Below, piece by piece: positions 1 to 12,500 of a stretch of DNA of 64,000 nucleotides (its first letter is position 1; the number at the start of each line of letters is the position of its first letter). The translations under genes were made by a program, and so were the position numbers. The notes beneath the pieces were generated by a model, which saw only the letters and a list, made by a program, of their open reading frames with translations, did not search any database and had not been told where the DNA came from. Source of the stretch: Branchiostoma floridae (Eukaryota > Chordata > Leptocardii > Amphioxiformes > Branchiostomatidae); contig NC_049989.1 in the NCBI RefSeq assembly GCF_000003815.2, positions 3,591,580 to 3,655,579 on the forward strand. Reading direction: 5' to 3'.

Positions 1-560
1 ATTTTAGGGACACAAACAGCTACATGTACATTGTATATGAAAAATCAAGAGGTATTTACATTTTCTTTACCTGCAGATTGTTAACCTAAAGCATCGGGAA
101 ATTTCATTTATGATCAGAACACAGCGTAAGCAACAGCAAAAAAATGTAATTTACACATAGAGCTTTCTTTAAAAAATACTGAAATTCGGAATATTGAAGT
201 GCAGGGTGCAAATTACTTACATTACCACTGACAATGGATACTGAATAATTAATATTAAGGTCGACAAAAATAGTTTATTGATTTTAGAGAGAGATTATCT
301 CTCATGTAGCCTATCTCTTTTACCTAAATCCTCTTATTCATAATGCTTTTTATCATCAACAACTATTGTTCACTTTTCCTTGCTCCCTTTACCAACACCT
401 CTTTGACCAACATCTGCCATCTATAAATTAAATGTAAATCTGCCCCACATTGTTCTTACATATACATTTGTTATAAAATCCAAAATTCTAATATACTTTC
501 TGTTTCCAAATTTACAAGTACATGTACAGAAATTTAATTTCAAGTCTTTGATCACAGTGC
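1..560. other. 3' flank of the acyl-CoA dehydrogenase gene
   Basis: AT-rich DNA with no coding exon that I can support. It lies downstream of the stop codon of the minus-strand acyl-CoA dehydrogenase. A minus-strand AATAAA (plus-strand 274-279) about 280 bases past the stop is a possible poly(A) signal. The rest is probably 3' UTR or intergenic DNA. Confidence 0.5.
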
Positions 561-3500
561 CTAAGCATCCCTCTGGTACCCCTCCATAACAAGAGAAGTG
601 TCCTGGGCCACGCCTTCTTTACCATAGCAACCAGACAGGTCAGAGGTCACCACTGGACACAGATCCTGCTGGCACCACCTGGGAAATACCACAACGGATG
701 AAAATTTGACTTCAAAAAGAAAACTTTATCTAATGATTATATCAGCAATACAGATCATAAGTTATATTGAAGAACTTGTATTGTTTTATCCTATTTGATG
801 CTGCCTGACTGCCCACATCTTTCCTCCCCTAGCAAGATGCTCCATAATTGCCCACATACTGTAAACCTTAAATTACTCCACCATGAATTCATTACTCCAG
901 GAATATACATTTTCAATGTATCATGCCTCAGAATTGGTTCAATCACAGACACAGATGAGTTTACGGTACTTTGCCAGAAGCAAGGGGCTTTGGATAATGC
1001 TTTTCTCTTCATTCATTGTATCTTGAACTTATCCACTGGCTTGGCTTTAATAATCAGTCAGAAATGTGGTCCATGGTATGCAAAAAGAAAAAAAAGAAGA
1101 GAGTTGTAACATCTGACCTGACTGCTGCAGTGGTGTCTGTGGGTGAGGCCTGGTCCCAGCTGGCATGTTCCAACATCAGTGTACCTGGCAACAGGTAACA
1201 CAGGTAAGAAATCACCTCACATTGAGTGGGTGTGGTCTCCTAGTTTATAGTTGTCATAGAGATACAAAACCAATTGTAGCTCCCAATAATAATCAATTTA
1301 TTTTCCAGGGTCGGACAAGTCCACTAGACCCATTGTCCAGGGCAAGTGAAAGTGCTGATTGGACAATTCATGCCCTACCCCCCACTCGCCCAATTGGACA
1401 AGATTTTTCCTTGAGTGAGATTTTGATATACTTGTTACTTTTCACAAATGAAGCATGTACTACTAGTATCCTCCTTAGATTAAAAAAATGTGGTGCTTCT
1501 AACAAATTTTTTGTTTGTCCTTGTAGTTGTTAAACCAATATTTCTTTATTGTGTGATTTCTATGTCAGATGTGTTGATGCGTATAAACAAACAATAAGTA
1601 CATTGTGTAAAATTTAGTACTACAAGACCGGCGAGTGCCTACTATTACTACTACTGTGTTGTTACAAACATTGTGATGTAACTTTCTCCTTGGCACAGGA
1701 GGGTAGGATTGCACAAGTGCAAACTAAATGCTTGAATCCTATAGGATTCTGTAACAGCTGTGACACGTACCTATGTAGATTCTAGCCAGACTGTAGGAGA
1801 AGTCCCTGGCTGCCACCTCCAGTGTGCCTGGGTCCTGACTGGCTGCCTTCTGTGCAAACCCAACAGTCTTCTGAAGGGCCGATTCCACAACCTGGCAGCT
1901 TGGTCTGGAAAGAGGGTAGAACCGACCTTTTAAGAAGTAGTGCAAAATGGCTCTAAAAATTTCCCCATACAACTTAGAATTTAATTGCATGTGCATCAAC
2001 AAACATATGAAAAAAAAACAATTCAGCCAAGCAAAATGTTTTTATTGAAGTGCAATAAAATATTCATTCATTTATTCATTCATTATGAATTATGCACTTC
2101 AAAGTGTACATGATGGTCTCCTATAAGCTCACTAAGTCAGTTCAGGTAATGATGTGGTGGCAACATAGAATAGTTTCCCCACTATCTTATTGAGCATTAG
2201 CTGTAATCTGCAATCAGAAGGAAAACTGCTAGGTGGAAAAAGGTAATTACGAATTCAGTTAAGTGACGATATAGTACCTGAGAGTATCTTTTGCAGCAGC
2301 CTGCTTGAGACGAGTGGTTACATCAGAGTAAAACGCCTGCAGTACGGCACCCTTCGTCTTTACCAGGCTGCGCAGAACATCGTGAGACAGAACGTTGGTC
2401 GTTCCCTCCCAGATACTCAGAACCTGAGAAGATAATATCCAGGAGTGGGATAAGGAAGAAAAGTGAACACATCACATAACGGCAATGAAAACAGGTAGAC
2501 AGTAGCATGTGTAGTCAAGCAGTTAATGACCCTGTCTGTGGACCAAGAGGTCATGAGTTTGAATCCCGCCTGTTGTCACTTGGCTGACTGAAAAAGGTCT
2601 TAGTAGTCTGTTCATTGTACATGTTGAGAATTTCCCTGGTGCAATAAACCTATATTTACTATACATAGTGTTTGTCTTCTCTGTTACAACAAGTGGAAGA
2701 GTAGCTCAATTGTTCATAGATCCAAACTGGTTCAAGATCAATTGCTCTTTCAGAGTTCAAGGGATTTCTTTATGCCCCAGGTTTGTATCAAACAGTCTAT
2801 TGAATTAACAAAGATACTATCAGTCTATCAATTAGGATTTTACCATGGTCATTACTGACTGAAGGAGGGCATATATTATATAATATATACCTGTGCATCT
2901 CTGAGGAAAGTAGGCAGTCCTGTATCCTCTATGTACCCCTGTCCTCCAAATGACTCCAGACCTTCTGAGCACAAAGCCACAGCCTGCAAGGGAGTTAGTT
3001 AAGAACATTTACAATGTAAGAATTCTAACATGTGGAAAGATTATATTGGGTTCATCCAACTAGAATGATAAACATATACATATAGAATAGTTATGTGTTT
3101 GAACCTTGTGTGTTACCCTCAGGCTGAAGGGTGGTTGTGCTGGCTATGCAAATACAGAACAGATAGGTATCAATGATAGTCCATAATATGAGGAGGCATG
3201 ATATGAGATATGAAAACTGAAAGTTCTGCTTCAGCTCTGTAAAAAGCCAATAGGGCGGCCCAAATTTAAATTTCCAGTTTTTGCCACAATTTATCAACAA
3301 TGTGCCCCAAATATGCATAACCTTCTTGACAAAGGCAGTTAAGTCCAGTAACATACCTGTTTAGCTGTGTAGAGTTTCGTGAGTGGAGTGATGAGTCTCA
3401 GCATCAGCTCATCCTGCTCGGATGCCATCTTACAGTCCTGTAGTCCCAGCAGTCTCCCCACCTCCAGAACCAGCAATGTGGCACCTCTGGTTTCTGTCTG

Positions 3501-6500
3501 GAAGGAAAACATCAACAAAAATTGGTCACTTTCATTCTAGAGGCTCTGGAAAATTTGAAAAACCAAGGTTCAATTGTCATGGCAATGGAGGGGGCACTTT
3601 TACAACTGTTACTGTAAAACTCTCACCTGTACATCCTGTCAGAGGTTTAACACAAAAACTACGTATACTCAAACTGCTTTTCAGATTGATTTCGAAAATG
3701 ACTATTGGAAAGTGACCGGTGATAACATGTCACACTCAAATTTGTACACTTCAAGCAGCCAACACTAGAAAATCTTTTAGTTTTACACGAAGTGGAACTT
3801 GGCCATAAATGGTAAGGATGTAAGTTAGAATATAGGAAGGTACAGAATGTAATTCATTTCATGACGAGTACCTCCAGCCTAGCCAGTGTCTGCATGTGAA
3901 GAGGATGTTCACAGATGAGTTTTCCGAACACCCTCCTCCGGGTGCTGTAGTCACGTGCCAGGTTTAACAGTCTCCTCATACAGCCCGATGCCATTAGAGA
4001 GTTGTGGATACGGGTGATGGTCAGCATGTCCGCTATAGCTGCCACTCCTCGGCCATCATCTGATACCTGTAGAAACACAAAGCATAAATGTGGTGTCTGA
4101 TAAAAACTGGTCTATGTAGACAGGTGGTCCATTCCTAATGCTTGTGTCATTGGGGAAAGTTATGTGAAGAACCACCAATAAAAGGTGATATTGTGTTAGT
4201 TATATAAAGGTGGTTACTTGTACAGGTTTGAGAAACTTTGTGAGCACAACTTGGATTTGAATATGAAAGGATTGAGTGTAAAAGAGTTGTAAGAATTTTT
4301 CATGTCATCATTAGAGCTAAGCTGCTTCTCCTGCTTTTAAGATTGACTTATTGTGGACAAATTTCTTAAGAAATTTTCTAAAGTGTAATTACTGTCATCT
4401 CTTGCCATTCTTCCTGTCATCACTCAACTAGTTTCCAGCATTTTTTTCACAAGGAAGTTTTACATACAGAGTAGTATAATATGTAAAAGTCTGTCTCAAG
4501 GACTCATCCCTCTGTCCAGCAAATTATGCAACTTTGCTTGTTGGGTCAGACAAAAATTTCATCCCATCTGTCCAAAAAAATCTTACCTTTCTGACTTAAA
4601 ATGACAAGCCAAAAATGACAAACAAACAAAAATTAACAACGTGGGCTAAAAAAACTGACAGCAGGGGTGCCTAAGCATTTGCACGAACCCTATGAAATTC
4701 GTACGAATATTATGTGATACACACGAATCACTATGCGAAAACGCACGAATATTATGAAATTCGCACGAATCACTACGCGAAATCGTACGAATTTTATGAA
4801 ATTCGCACGAATCACTATGTGACACACACGAGCCTTATGTGATTTGCACGAGCCTTATGCAAAAACGGCGGCCGGGAGGAGGCATGATTTTGAGCGTTTC
4901 TACCCGAGATATTTATATTTCAAGGCATGGAATGGACATTTACCGTCGCAAAGATGTATTTGATAGCCTGTGAGCTACTGTTTAGCTTCATTTCGGCGTG
5001 TTACATCGTATTTTCAGTCGCCGAAGCGGCGAAGCCGCCATCTTGAAAATCCCGCTCCGTTTGTCACGTGACCCCGCCAGTGGTTGCGCAATTTCGCATA
5101 AGGATCGTGCAAATCACATAAGGCTCGTGTGTGTCACATAGTGATTCGTGCGAATTTCATAAAATTCGTACGATTTCGCATAGTGATTCGTGCGAATTTC
5201 ATAATATTCGTGCGTTTTCGCATAGTGATTCGTGTGTATCACATAATATTCGTACGAATTTCATAGGGATCGTGCAAATGCTTAGGCACCCCTGGACAGG
5301 GACAGAAAAGGCTTTGAGTGTGTATTACTTTTACTTTTGAACAATGTTTTTCATAGTATACATAGGTATAGCATTAGTAATGCTTTGAGTGTTAGTGTAT
5401 CTTTAGCTGTAAGTGACATTAAAAGTGTAAACAGTCTTAATGTAATGTGTTGTTTTATGTAATACATTTGTCTAATGACTCCAGGAAGACTAGTGATGCA
5501 TAGTATTCCCGTTGTACTCACTAATGGAGATCTTTCAGATAAACAAATGAACAAGACTTAGTGTGAATCATAGCTTGACCCACCTTGTGTGCAACAGCGC
5601 CATCTAGCAGGAGCTCCCCAGTTGGCAGCTGCCTGGTTCCCAGCTTGTTCTTGAGCCGCTGCACCTGGATGTTGTTCAGCTGACCACTGCTGTCCCTCGT
5701 CTCAAGGTAGAACAACGACAGGCCTCGCGTCCCCTAGTAGGGGAAGCATATAGCAAAATTTATTAATAACACTGTTTACTAATACATTGTATAATGTTAT
5801 ACAGATGTCACCTGAACGCTTTTGATGATGTTAAGCTAGCATTTGAAATCCTGCCTGTTTTTCCAATGTAAAAATAACACGACAATTCAGCCTTTTTAGC
5901 TGCAAAAGTTTTAAGTCAATTCATCATTCCTGTCTGTCTACAATGTACTGTTACAGTATCTGAAAAGACAGTGTTGTGAGTTGATAACATTACTAAAAAA
6001 CATTTGTGGTCATCACATGCAGACTGTACCCCACAGTGAAAAGCATATGGGGGTTCTGCAAAGTTTCTAACATATGGCTCTCTCAAAGCAGTTGGATACT
6101 CTCCTGGTGGACTACCAGTTAAGTAGAAGATTACTAATACATTGTATACAAGAAACAGGATAGTAGGCTCAGATATGTGCAGTCCACTGACACTTATGTC
6201 TGGATTTTAACTCCTGAACTTACGATCCAAAATAAAAGTTATTAGCCACAAGACCACTTTACTTTACCAGACAAAAAGCTTACTCGATACAAGATCTTAT
6301 GGTTGATTCTAACTTGATATACATATTTATCATGACCTTATAACAGGGAACAACGGACGCTAAACCGGATAAGTGAGTGAGTGTGTTATACTTATAAGTC
6401 ACCCACCTGTACCACCTCTCCACTGCTGTCCATCACCCTGGCCAGAGTCAGGGTCATGTCAGCATCAGTAGCAGAGGAGAACCACTTGTACCCGTACAGT

Positions 6501-8928
6501 CTGTGGGTACCATCCTCCTGCGGGACTGCAACTGTCTCTGTACCATTGGCTGAAAAGAGGCGTAGACTGTCAAATACTACGATCTAACATGTCTTCATAG
6601 CCAACAAACACTCACAAGTTAATACTGGCAAGAAGCAAGCTGATGAGTTTCCTCTCCATATGCTGGCTGTTGTGCTCAGAACAACCATAGGACAGCACAG
6701 CATTGTAACATCATAGGTACATAGAGCAGATCAGACATCTTGTACTCTTATAGTGCAATATACCATGTATGGTTGTATCAGGATATCGAATGGCCAAACA
6801 ACGCACAGCATTATGACTTCACAATCTATTCAGAATTCTGGTCATTGCAACCGGGATGAGGACAATCTACATTTAAGTTTACCAACTCGGCCCAACACCC
6901 TGGTCAACTGGGCTTGGTTAAGGTTAGGATGTTAGGCTGAGTTGACTTGGGTGTCAGGCAAAGTTGATCTATTTAGCCAAGGGCCAAGTTGATGTCAAAA
7001 TAAAAGAACCAATGAGTCCAATATTCATAACTTACCCACATCAGACCCCCCTCTCCTCTCTGTCATCCACTGTCCTGATGTCCAGAACTGTGCAGGGTTC
7101 CGTGACACCAGGTGAGGGAAGGCTGTCTGCATCAGGACACTGTCTCCTGTAGACTATGGCAACAAGGAGAGCACAGGCAACCATTCAAATATGCTCTTAA
7201 AAAGATTTTGTAATTCCCATTCAAAGATGCTCTTGAGATGATTTTATCATTCAATTTTACAATTCTTTATCTACAAAAGTTTGACACTTACTTTGTCAGC
7301 AACTATAAAAGTAGCCTGAGTACCATCCTCTGTAGTGACCGCAGGCTCAATACTTTTGCGTGCTAACCACATAGTTACTTGGGCTACTTGAGAAGTGATG
7401 CCAGCACTTGTACTGTTGTAGCTTTAGAAAATCTGATTTTACCTCAGCCACCTTTGTAGCTCCATCCGTCATTGCAAGGGGGCATGAGTAAAGCCCTGAC
7501 GCTGGGTTGAACATGTGGAGCTTGGCCACTTGGTACAGTCGGCTGGGAAGGACACGGGAGAATGATCAACACTCAAAACATACATTCACTCTCACTTAAA
7601 GTACCACAGTGGTCGTAGGGGCTCCACGACATCCATCAATAGTGATCTTTGCCCATCTCGTTCTTTACACAACATGTACCATTAGCAACATCAATTAATC
7701 AGATTTTTTCACCTTGTAACAGGGAGGCTCTGAGATTTGAACCCTGAATACTGTGACTCATAACATAAGGCAGCATTGTTACAAAGCTTAACACAAACTT
7801 AATTCTAGAGGTTACTATTCAACGGCTAAAATTTCATGCATCGCAATTATCTGATCACTGTGCAGAGGACAGCAAGAACTTTCCTCACACAGCCAAAATC
7901 AAAATCCATGAACTACCACTTTTTCCCATCCACTAGAGTTATCAATCGCAATATTAAATATAGAGTATGGTTGATGACCAATGTTTGAATACCTCCACTG
8001 GCCAAACTCCCTCTCATACGGTATGGCTATGATCCCCTCCTGTGCTGAGATGTCGTGTAACGTCCTCCACGCCTGACATGTCACCACCTCGTCCGTCCTC
8101 CGTCCCCACGCATCGTACTGCTGCAGGTACGGCGGGTTCAGCTCACATTCACGGCCCAGGTCCCCGATGTCGGTGGCAACACGGTGGCCAAACTGCTTCA
8201 GGTCTGGGGTGATGGCTTGCAGTACCTATAAGGGATACAGCAATGTATGAAACCTCCAAGAAATAAAAGGCTCCTTGATATGCTCCAATTACTCTTGACA
8301 TTTCACTAAGGGGTGAAGCAGCCATCAGGCTTGCATTTTATTGGCCAATACTGTACTTACTACTTAGTATACCAGGTCAACCTCTACTCTTCACCATAAA
8401 TATATGTTGGGTCCTTTTCCATGCATAGGTTTGACACTTGAGACTATCCCAACTCTTAATTTATTATTTTCAAATCCATTTTTTATTGTTCTACTTCTTC
8501 AATCTCGCACCATTTTAGAGGACGTTGGCAAAATTATCAAAGGAACATTTTGTCAACATTCTCGTTCATGTCAAGGACACCCCTGGATTGGCTGGAATGT
8601 TGCAGGATGATTTAAGGTTGAGGTACCTTTTATACTTCTCTATTTACCTCTTTACTTCTTTATTTACCTCTTTCGGCATGACTCTTTTCAGGTAAGATCT
8701 CAAGGTCACATCCTCCAGGTAGAGGTTGGCGAGTCGCGGTTTGTCCTGGAAGAAAGGCCCGACTTTGGCTCTGGCAAAGGGAATCTTGGACTGCAGGTCA
8801 ACATTTCTCTCGCTCGGCTGCCCCGCCTCCTCTGCCCAAACACTCTTGTCCCGTGCAGAAAGGACAGCTGTCGTCGTCTTGGGTGGACAACATCGCAGCA
8901 GAAAGCCGCTCTGCTGTAATCGCAGCAT
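561..8928 (-). CDS. AidB/ACDH-11-type acyl-CoA dehydrogenase, probably mitochondrial (13 exons, complete)
   Basis: FAD-dependent acyl-CoA dehydrogenase of the AidB/C. elegans ACDH-11 group, which oxidises or binds acyl-CoA. Coding exons on the minus strand: 8928-8668, 8225-7993, 7542-7443, 7153-7036, 6549-6407, 5733-5584, 4066-3872, 3497-3357, 2983-2891, 2423-2278, 1904-1771, 1184-1118, 678-561. All junctions are GT-AG and phases close to 633 codons including TAG. The start [14 protein letters not shown] is Arg-rich with no early acidic residues, as in a mitochondrial presequence. [10 protein letters not shown] (about residues 228-237) is the AidB-family FAD/substrate motif. SIWEGTTN (about 481-488) places Glu484 at the position of the medium-chain enzyme's catalytic base. 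The end has CQQDLCPVV, also typical of the group. It lacks the kinase-like domain of ACAD10/ACAD11, so a plain ACAD11 label would mislead. It is divergent from THOC5. The family is certain; the substrate is not known. Confidence 0.93.
1304..1420 (-). repeat. Dispersed 'cacttgccc' repeat, copy 1
   Basis: Contains motifs around ggacaagtccactag, cagggcaagtg and ctcgcccaattgg. The same motifs occur in the opposite orientation at 16975-17095 and in a longer copy at 25006-25312. It is a short, diverged interspersed repeat inside a 3' intron of the acyl-CoA dehydrogenase. I cannot name its class. Confidence 0.55.
2500..2662 (+). repeat. Probable tRNA-derived SINE
   Basis: Begins with a tRNA-like stretch: an A-box-like segment (gtagtcaagcagttaatgac) and about 35 bases later a B-box-like gagtttgaatcccg. 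An unrelated tail follows with a late aataaa (around 2644). This is the layout of a tRNA-derived SINE rather than a working tRNA, since no acceptor stem can be closed. It sits in an intron of the acyl-CoA dehydrogenase. Confidence 0.45.
4662..5294. mobile_element. 633-bp foldback (long inverted-repeat) element with 5-bp target duplication
   Basis: The two arms of roughly 200 bases are inverted copies. The left starts caggggtgcctaagcatttg and the right ends with its reverse complement. Each arm is built from smaller alternating units of the type attcgtgcgaatttcat, themselves near-palindromic. The centre is a GC-rich spacer (about 4865-5085). The element is flanked by gacag at 4657-4661 and 5295-5299, a likely target-site duplication. 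It has no coding capacity. It lies in an intron of the acyl-CoA dehydrogenase. Confidence 0.85.
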
Positions 8929-9501
8929 TTCTAGGCTTGGTGGATGACTAAAAAGTCATCAGAAACGCCACCAATTCTCCTCAAACTTTCTGTGTTGTCC
9001 CCGCGCTTGCGTCACAACTTTCTTCCCCGTGAGGCGGGTCAATAACTAGTGATAGACAGAAACAAGCTCAGCATTTGGTGAAGCTGTTTGTAATTTGATT
9101 AAATGCACTTTTCTTTTGTTCAAACCCGTTATTCAAATCATTTTATCAATTAAAAATCTTATCATTTAAATTAATGTCTCTTTTTGCTATGATTATCACG
9201 TAATCTTCAGGAAAAATAAGATATCTGAACTGACATTACACAACATACGAATCAGCGACTATGTGTTCATTGACCTAGTTAGGCGATGCCATTCTAATAT
9301 TTCGGGGGAGATGATAACTTTCTTTGTCCTCTACTATTGCAAATACCTGACATATTTGATTGAAAATTTAAGTCTCCAGTCCATATTTACTTCAAAACTG
9401 CATAGGCAAGTTTGTTAGATAATCTCCTTGTTTCCTGTCGCCAACTTCTGGTGTGAATGCTTGCAGGAAAATTGTGAACTGTTTATGCAGATGAGGAGAA
9501 A
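8929..9501. promoter_or_regulatory. Shared divergent promoter region, acyl-CoA dehydrogenase / THOC5
   Basis: The two start codons are 573 bases apart and transcription diverges, so both core promoters and 5' leaders should lie here. No TATA box or other decisive core element is visible. The call rests on gene arrangement only. Confidence 0.6.
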
Positions 9502-12500
9502 ATGGCGTCCTCCGCGGGAAAGAAGCGCCCGATGGTCCGCGTGTCTCGGACGGATTCATCCTCCAATCTGACCGACAAAGACTCTAAGAAGCCAAAGATG
9601 GATTCTGGAGATCGCCAGGTACCTCTAGAATCCCAAATTATTTTCTTGCTGTGTCCTGCCACTTGGTTGCAAGAGGCAAAGCTGCTTCAAGGGATTGTGA
9701 TGTATGGGGAGGGGGGCAAGTTTGCTAAGATGCCAGCTTTGACTCGTCCTTAATTTACTTGCTCCTAACATATCTGAACAAATCATCACTATACCCAGGA
9801 ATCAGCAGGATGGTTTCTCGACATCTCACCACCAAGAGGAGGCCTGTAATCCTATATAAACCCCAACCCTAAACTTAGGTCTAACTCAAATTATTCTAAC
9901 CCATTCAACAACAACATAACCCTTAATAACTCTAACCAACATTGGGCTACAACCTGATTCATCCTTGGCATGGTACTAATTCATGTGGTGCTGAGTTGTC
10001 CTGAGACTTTTGGAGGAGGCTAGCCTGAGTACCATCCTCCTTCGTGACCGCTGGCTCAATCCTTTAGCTTGCTAACCTCCGGTTACTCCGGAAGCTAGGA
10101 TGGTATTAAATCAGGCTACTAGTAGAAGAAGGCCGTCGTGTCGTTCCAAAGTTGGCTTCTTCACAGTTTTTTCTTGTTGCAAACAAGTCTGAAGTTCCCA
10201 ATCCCTGCTGTTCCCCCCTCAGGGTGAGCCTGCTTCACTAACCAGTGAGGAGGAGGAGGCTGCCCAGAGGGACCCAGCCAGGGACGTGAACTTGTACAAG
10301 ACCGCCTGCGACGGGATCCGCCAACTCCTGCAGGAGATCCAGGAGATCAGGGGCAGCGGCAGGAAGGATGCTGTATGTACAGAAACAACATTTCTACCAA
10401 TAACTTCTTTGTATTATCAAAATAATATTACAAAGCTACCAAAAGCCTGTTGTGTATGTACAATGTTTGTTTAGCTTGCAACAGATACATTTGAATCTAG
10501 ACATAGGGAAGTATATTCACTTCTAAATGAATATTCAACACCCATAACAAAGTCATATATAAGATGTCTCAAAAATTTGACTGCCACTATACTTTTGAAT
10601 GCAGTGAAGGCTGTTGTTTTGCCCTATGGATCTAGTGCTGCAGGGTATTCTACATGTTTGAGTATAATGCACTACACCTCATGAGTTATCTATGAAATTA
10701 AGTCTGTATGGCATATTGTGGATAGGACTTTTGGTCTGAATCTGTTTGCCTACCTGCAGGCTGCTGAGATTGCGGAGAGAAAAATCCAGGCCAGCATGCA
10801 CTTCATCACTCTCAAAAAACTCAACAGGTCAGTCCTAGAATGTTGTACTGTAAATGCAGAAACTTTCGCTGTGGTTTAATGTTTGCGGTTTTCATGGTGC
10901 CATGGCCACTTCACCGCGAAGTGCGCAAACTTAAAACCACCGCAAACATTTTTTCATGGCAGTAAGAGACTACAGTGCATGGTGCTACCACAAACTTAAA
11001 GCCACTGCGAAAAGTTCTTTTTCCCGTTACCACGAAATTAAATCCCCGGGAACTTAAATACAGTTACAGTACCCACAGTTCTTACATTGGTAGAACCTTG
11101 GCAAGGAGGTCCTTTTTTTCAGCATTTGTTGGTTCGTTTTTCAACAGGTTAAACAGAAAACATTTTAGTGATTTTCCATAGTCAGGAATATTTTTGATAG
11201 AGTGTGAGGAAAGCTGTCACTGACAAAAGGCAGAGGTTCTACGTAAAACATCAAAAGACATCCAAAATCATATCCAGTTGCCTCAGTAACTGCTCTACAT
11301 ATTTTTAAGTTAGCTATGTGAGCCACAGCTGTTTAGATGGTATAATGATTTTATACTGATTGTACAGGTTTGGTACACATGCGGTATAAGATGGGACCAA
11401 TGTGGGGAAAAGTGGCCCACCTCAAGACAACAAACTACCTACTGCACACCCACACCCCCAACATCACATAACTCTAACATTACTTATCATCATCAGCAAA
11501 AACCACTTCTGAACTCTGACCTGACACATAACAGTGTGGCAGATCTGTTGGCAAGACGATGTTGGCCACCTTAACTGAAGAAGAAGAGGATGTTGTTGAT
11601 TAGGTGATTTTATTCTATGTATGAATGCACAGATTGGCCCACATGCGGTGTAAGAAGGCCCGCGACACGACCCACGAGCACAAGCAGAAGGTGGACAGCT
11701 ACCACCTGCAGCTGCAGAACCTGCTGTACGAGGTCATGCACCTGCAGAAGGAGATCACCAAGTGTCTGGAGTTCAAGTAAGTCTTCTACACCTGCAGGGC
11801 AGGGCTCTAGCCAGCATCCGTCCTTTGATGGAATTTTGAGGCTGGGGACGGACAAAAATTTTGCCCATTCCATCCTCTTGTGATGGACAAAAATTGGTAT
11901 GTAAAGATATTGATTGAACCAGGCTGAGTCTACCAGCCAAACTCAGAGGATTAAGACACTTTGAAGACCCCCAGCGAAGTGGGTGTTGGCTCCCCTAGCA
12001 ACACATAGCAATCACCTTTGACCCCAAGTTTCCCAGATTTCACCCATTGTTCGATAATATCCCCCTCCCCACCTAGTGTGAAAACATCCCAGGAAGGGTG
12101 CCACCTTGCCAGGTGAGACATTACCTGGCACCCTGTAGGGGTACTGTCTGGGAAAGCAAGCAGGGTGTGTATTGGGTGTAGTGTTTCCAGTGTGTTAGAA
12201 TTAATTTGAATGCCACTGTTTGAATTATGCTGTCATCATGAGTACAAATAACCTTGAAAATAGATACAGTACAGCTGATTTAATAGTGTCCAGTTTCAAT
12301 CGTTCGTATCCCACCAATTATACACAGTTTTGACATGATCTGATTTCGACTAACACAAGAAACTGTTTTCAAATAAATGCCCCAATCCCTCCCAAGTCTT
12401 ACCAGGGCTAAGTAAACCCAAACAACTTGACCATGTTTCCCCCAAAGAAGGAGGTTGATTATTTTGACCTCATTGCTTTTAAAATAGTAATGCTACAGGA

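Noticed and set aside
2506-2580. A functional tRNA gene
   Set aside because: Only A- and B-box-like segments are seen; the acceptor and anticodon stems do not close, and a SINE-like tail follows.
4662-5294. Regularly spaced short repeats that could suggest a CRISPR array
   Set aside because: The units are palindromic variants arranged as two inverted arms in a eukaryotic intron, with a target-site duplication; this is a foldback element.
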